This document shows, piece by piece, positions 63,463 to 64,000 of a stretch of 64,000 nt of DNA (the stretch's first letter is position 1; every line of letters begins with the position of its first letter). Position numbers and translations under genes: made by a program. Origin of the DNA: Nannobrachium achirus (taxonomy: Eukaryota > Chordata > Actinopteri > Myctophiformes > Myctophidae); assembly GCA_963921795.1 (NCBI GenBank), contig OY997647.1:57885370-57949369 (forward strand). The letters run 5' to 3'. Under the pieces are notes generated by a model. The model searched no databases, had not been told where the DNA came from, and saw only the letters and a program-made list of their open reading frames with translations.

Positions 63463-63892
63463 TACGTGGTAGAAAAAGTACTCAAATGTTTTACTTGAGT
63501 AAAAGTATCAATGCTGCTAGTAAAAGTCCGGAATTCAAAATGTACTTGATTAAAAGTACAAAAGTATTGGAATCAAAATGTACTTAAAGTACCAAAAGTA
63601 GAAAGTACTCATTATGCAGAATGTCCCATCAGCTATTTTCAAAATCGCTGATATGTATATACTGTAAAGGCTGAAGTGGTTAATGTATGTTTTGTAATAA
63701 TAATCAAAATCTACAAAGTAACTAGTAACTAATAAAGTTTTCAAATAATTGTAGTAGAGTAAAAGTTAATATTTGCCTCTCAGATGTAGTGGAGTAGAAG
63801 TCAAACTATCTGAAATTGGAAATACTCAAGTAAAGTACAAACACCTCAGAATTGTACTTAAGTAAATGTATAGTAGTTACTTTGCGCCACTG
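63463..63892 (+). mobile_element. hAT-like element related to CAGTGGTGGAAAGTA family
   Basis: GTGGTAGAAAAAGTACTCAA at the left, AGTAGTTACTTTGCGCCACTG at the right; many AAGTAC/GTACTT words inside. Holds a weak hairpin remnant at about 63629-63660. TSD not clear. Confidence 0.65.
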
Positions 63893-63935
63893 GGGGGTAT
63901 GTGTGCCGTGCGCACGTACGAAGATTATTTATAGT

Positions 63936-64000
63936 ACTTTGTGTGAGTGTGTGTGCGTGCGCGTGTGTGCGTGTCTGTGTGCATGTGCATGTGCATACAC
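63936..64000. repeat. (GT)n microsatellite at the window edge
   Basis: GTGTGTGC and TGCATG units running toward the edge. Confidence 0.85.

Overview
The window looks like nuclear DNA of a teleost fish. Pointers are very long (CA)n microsatellites, many short hAT-type elements with 8-bp target-site duplications (TSDs), a tRNA-derived SINE ending in an AATAAAGGC tail, a fish-type (bloodthirsty/TRIM39-like) TRIM gene and a KRAB-less C2H2 zinc-finger gene. I cannot place the species more precisely. The DNA is dominated by repeats. No tRNA, rRNA, CRISPR array, bacterial operon or viral gene was found.

Only three open reading frames are convincing. (1) A C2H2 zinc-finger protein with 11 fingers (21636-22787, +), whose stop codon lies inside a transposon end. 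(2) A TRIM E3-ligase-like gene (34680-36578, -) with RING, two B-boxes, a shortened coiled coil and PRY-SPRY. It also has an unusual C-terminal extension that looks like the missing coiled-coil segment moved behind the SPRY domain, plus five copies of a 17-residue repeat. (3) An uninterrupted 1020-residue endonuclease/reverse-transcriptase ORF of a CR1/L2-like LINE (42291-45353, -), nested inside older elements.

Layout: 1-10.2 kb holds microsatellites, several nested hAT elements with perfect TSDs and a long GGAC-repeat element. 10.2-20 kb holds more hAT relics, LINE tails and two large foldback elements (15971-16847 and 17929-18850). 20-24.3 kb holds an array with the CCATATATGG motif, the zinc-finger gene and related repeats. 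24.7-33 kb holds hAT, SINE and foldback elements and three copies of repeat family A. 33.1-38.7 kb is the TRIM gene bracketed by families B and C, with two family C copies in opposite orientation on either side. 39.4-46.4 kb is a deep nest (hAT, second element, LINE, family A). 48.6-54.2 kb is microsatellites, foldbacks, a recent tandem duplication and an inverted pair. 56-59 kb is a SINE broken by a LINE and two foldbacks within a tandem repeat. 61.5-63.4 kb is a long family A copy and a hAT element carrying three hairpins.

Most notable: three non-coding families (called A, B and C here) share an architecture of subterminal inverted repeats plus a stem-loop near one end. In A the stem keeps pairing through a compensatory change, and insertion leaves no clear TSD. 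This matches non-autonomous Helentron elements (HINEs); no Rep/helicase ORF is present in the window. These families carry at least 32 copies of CCATATATGG, a perfect SRF CArG-box consensus. Separately, one palindromic hairpin core (AGCAGATCTACAAGC and its inverse) appears about 30 times inside otherwise unrelated elements.
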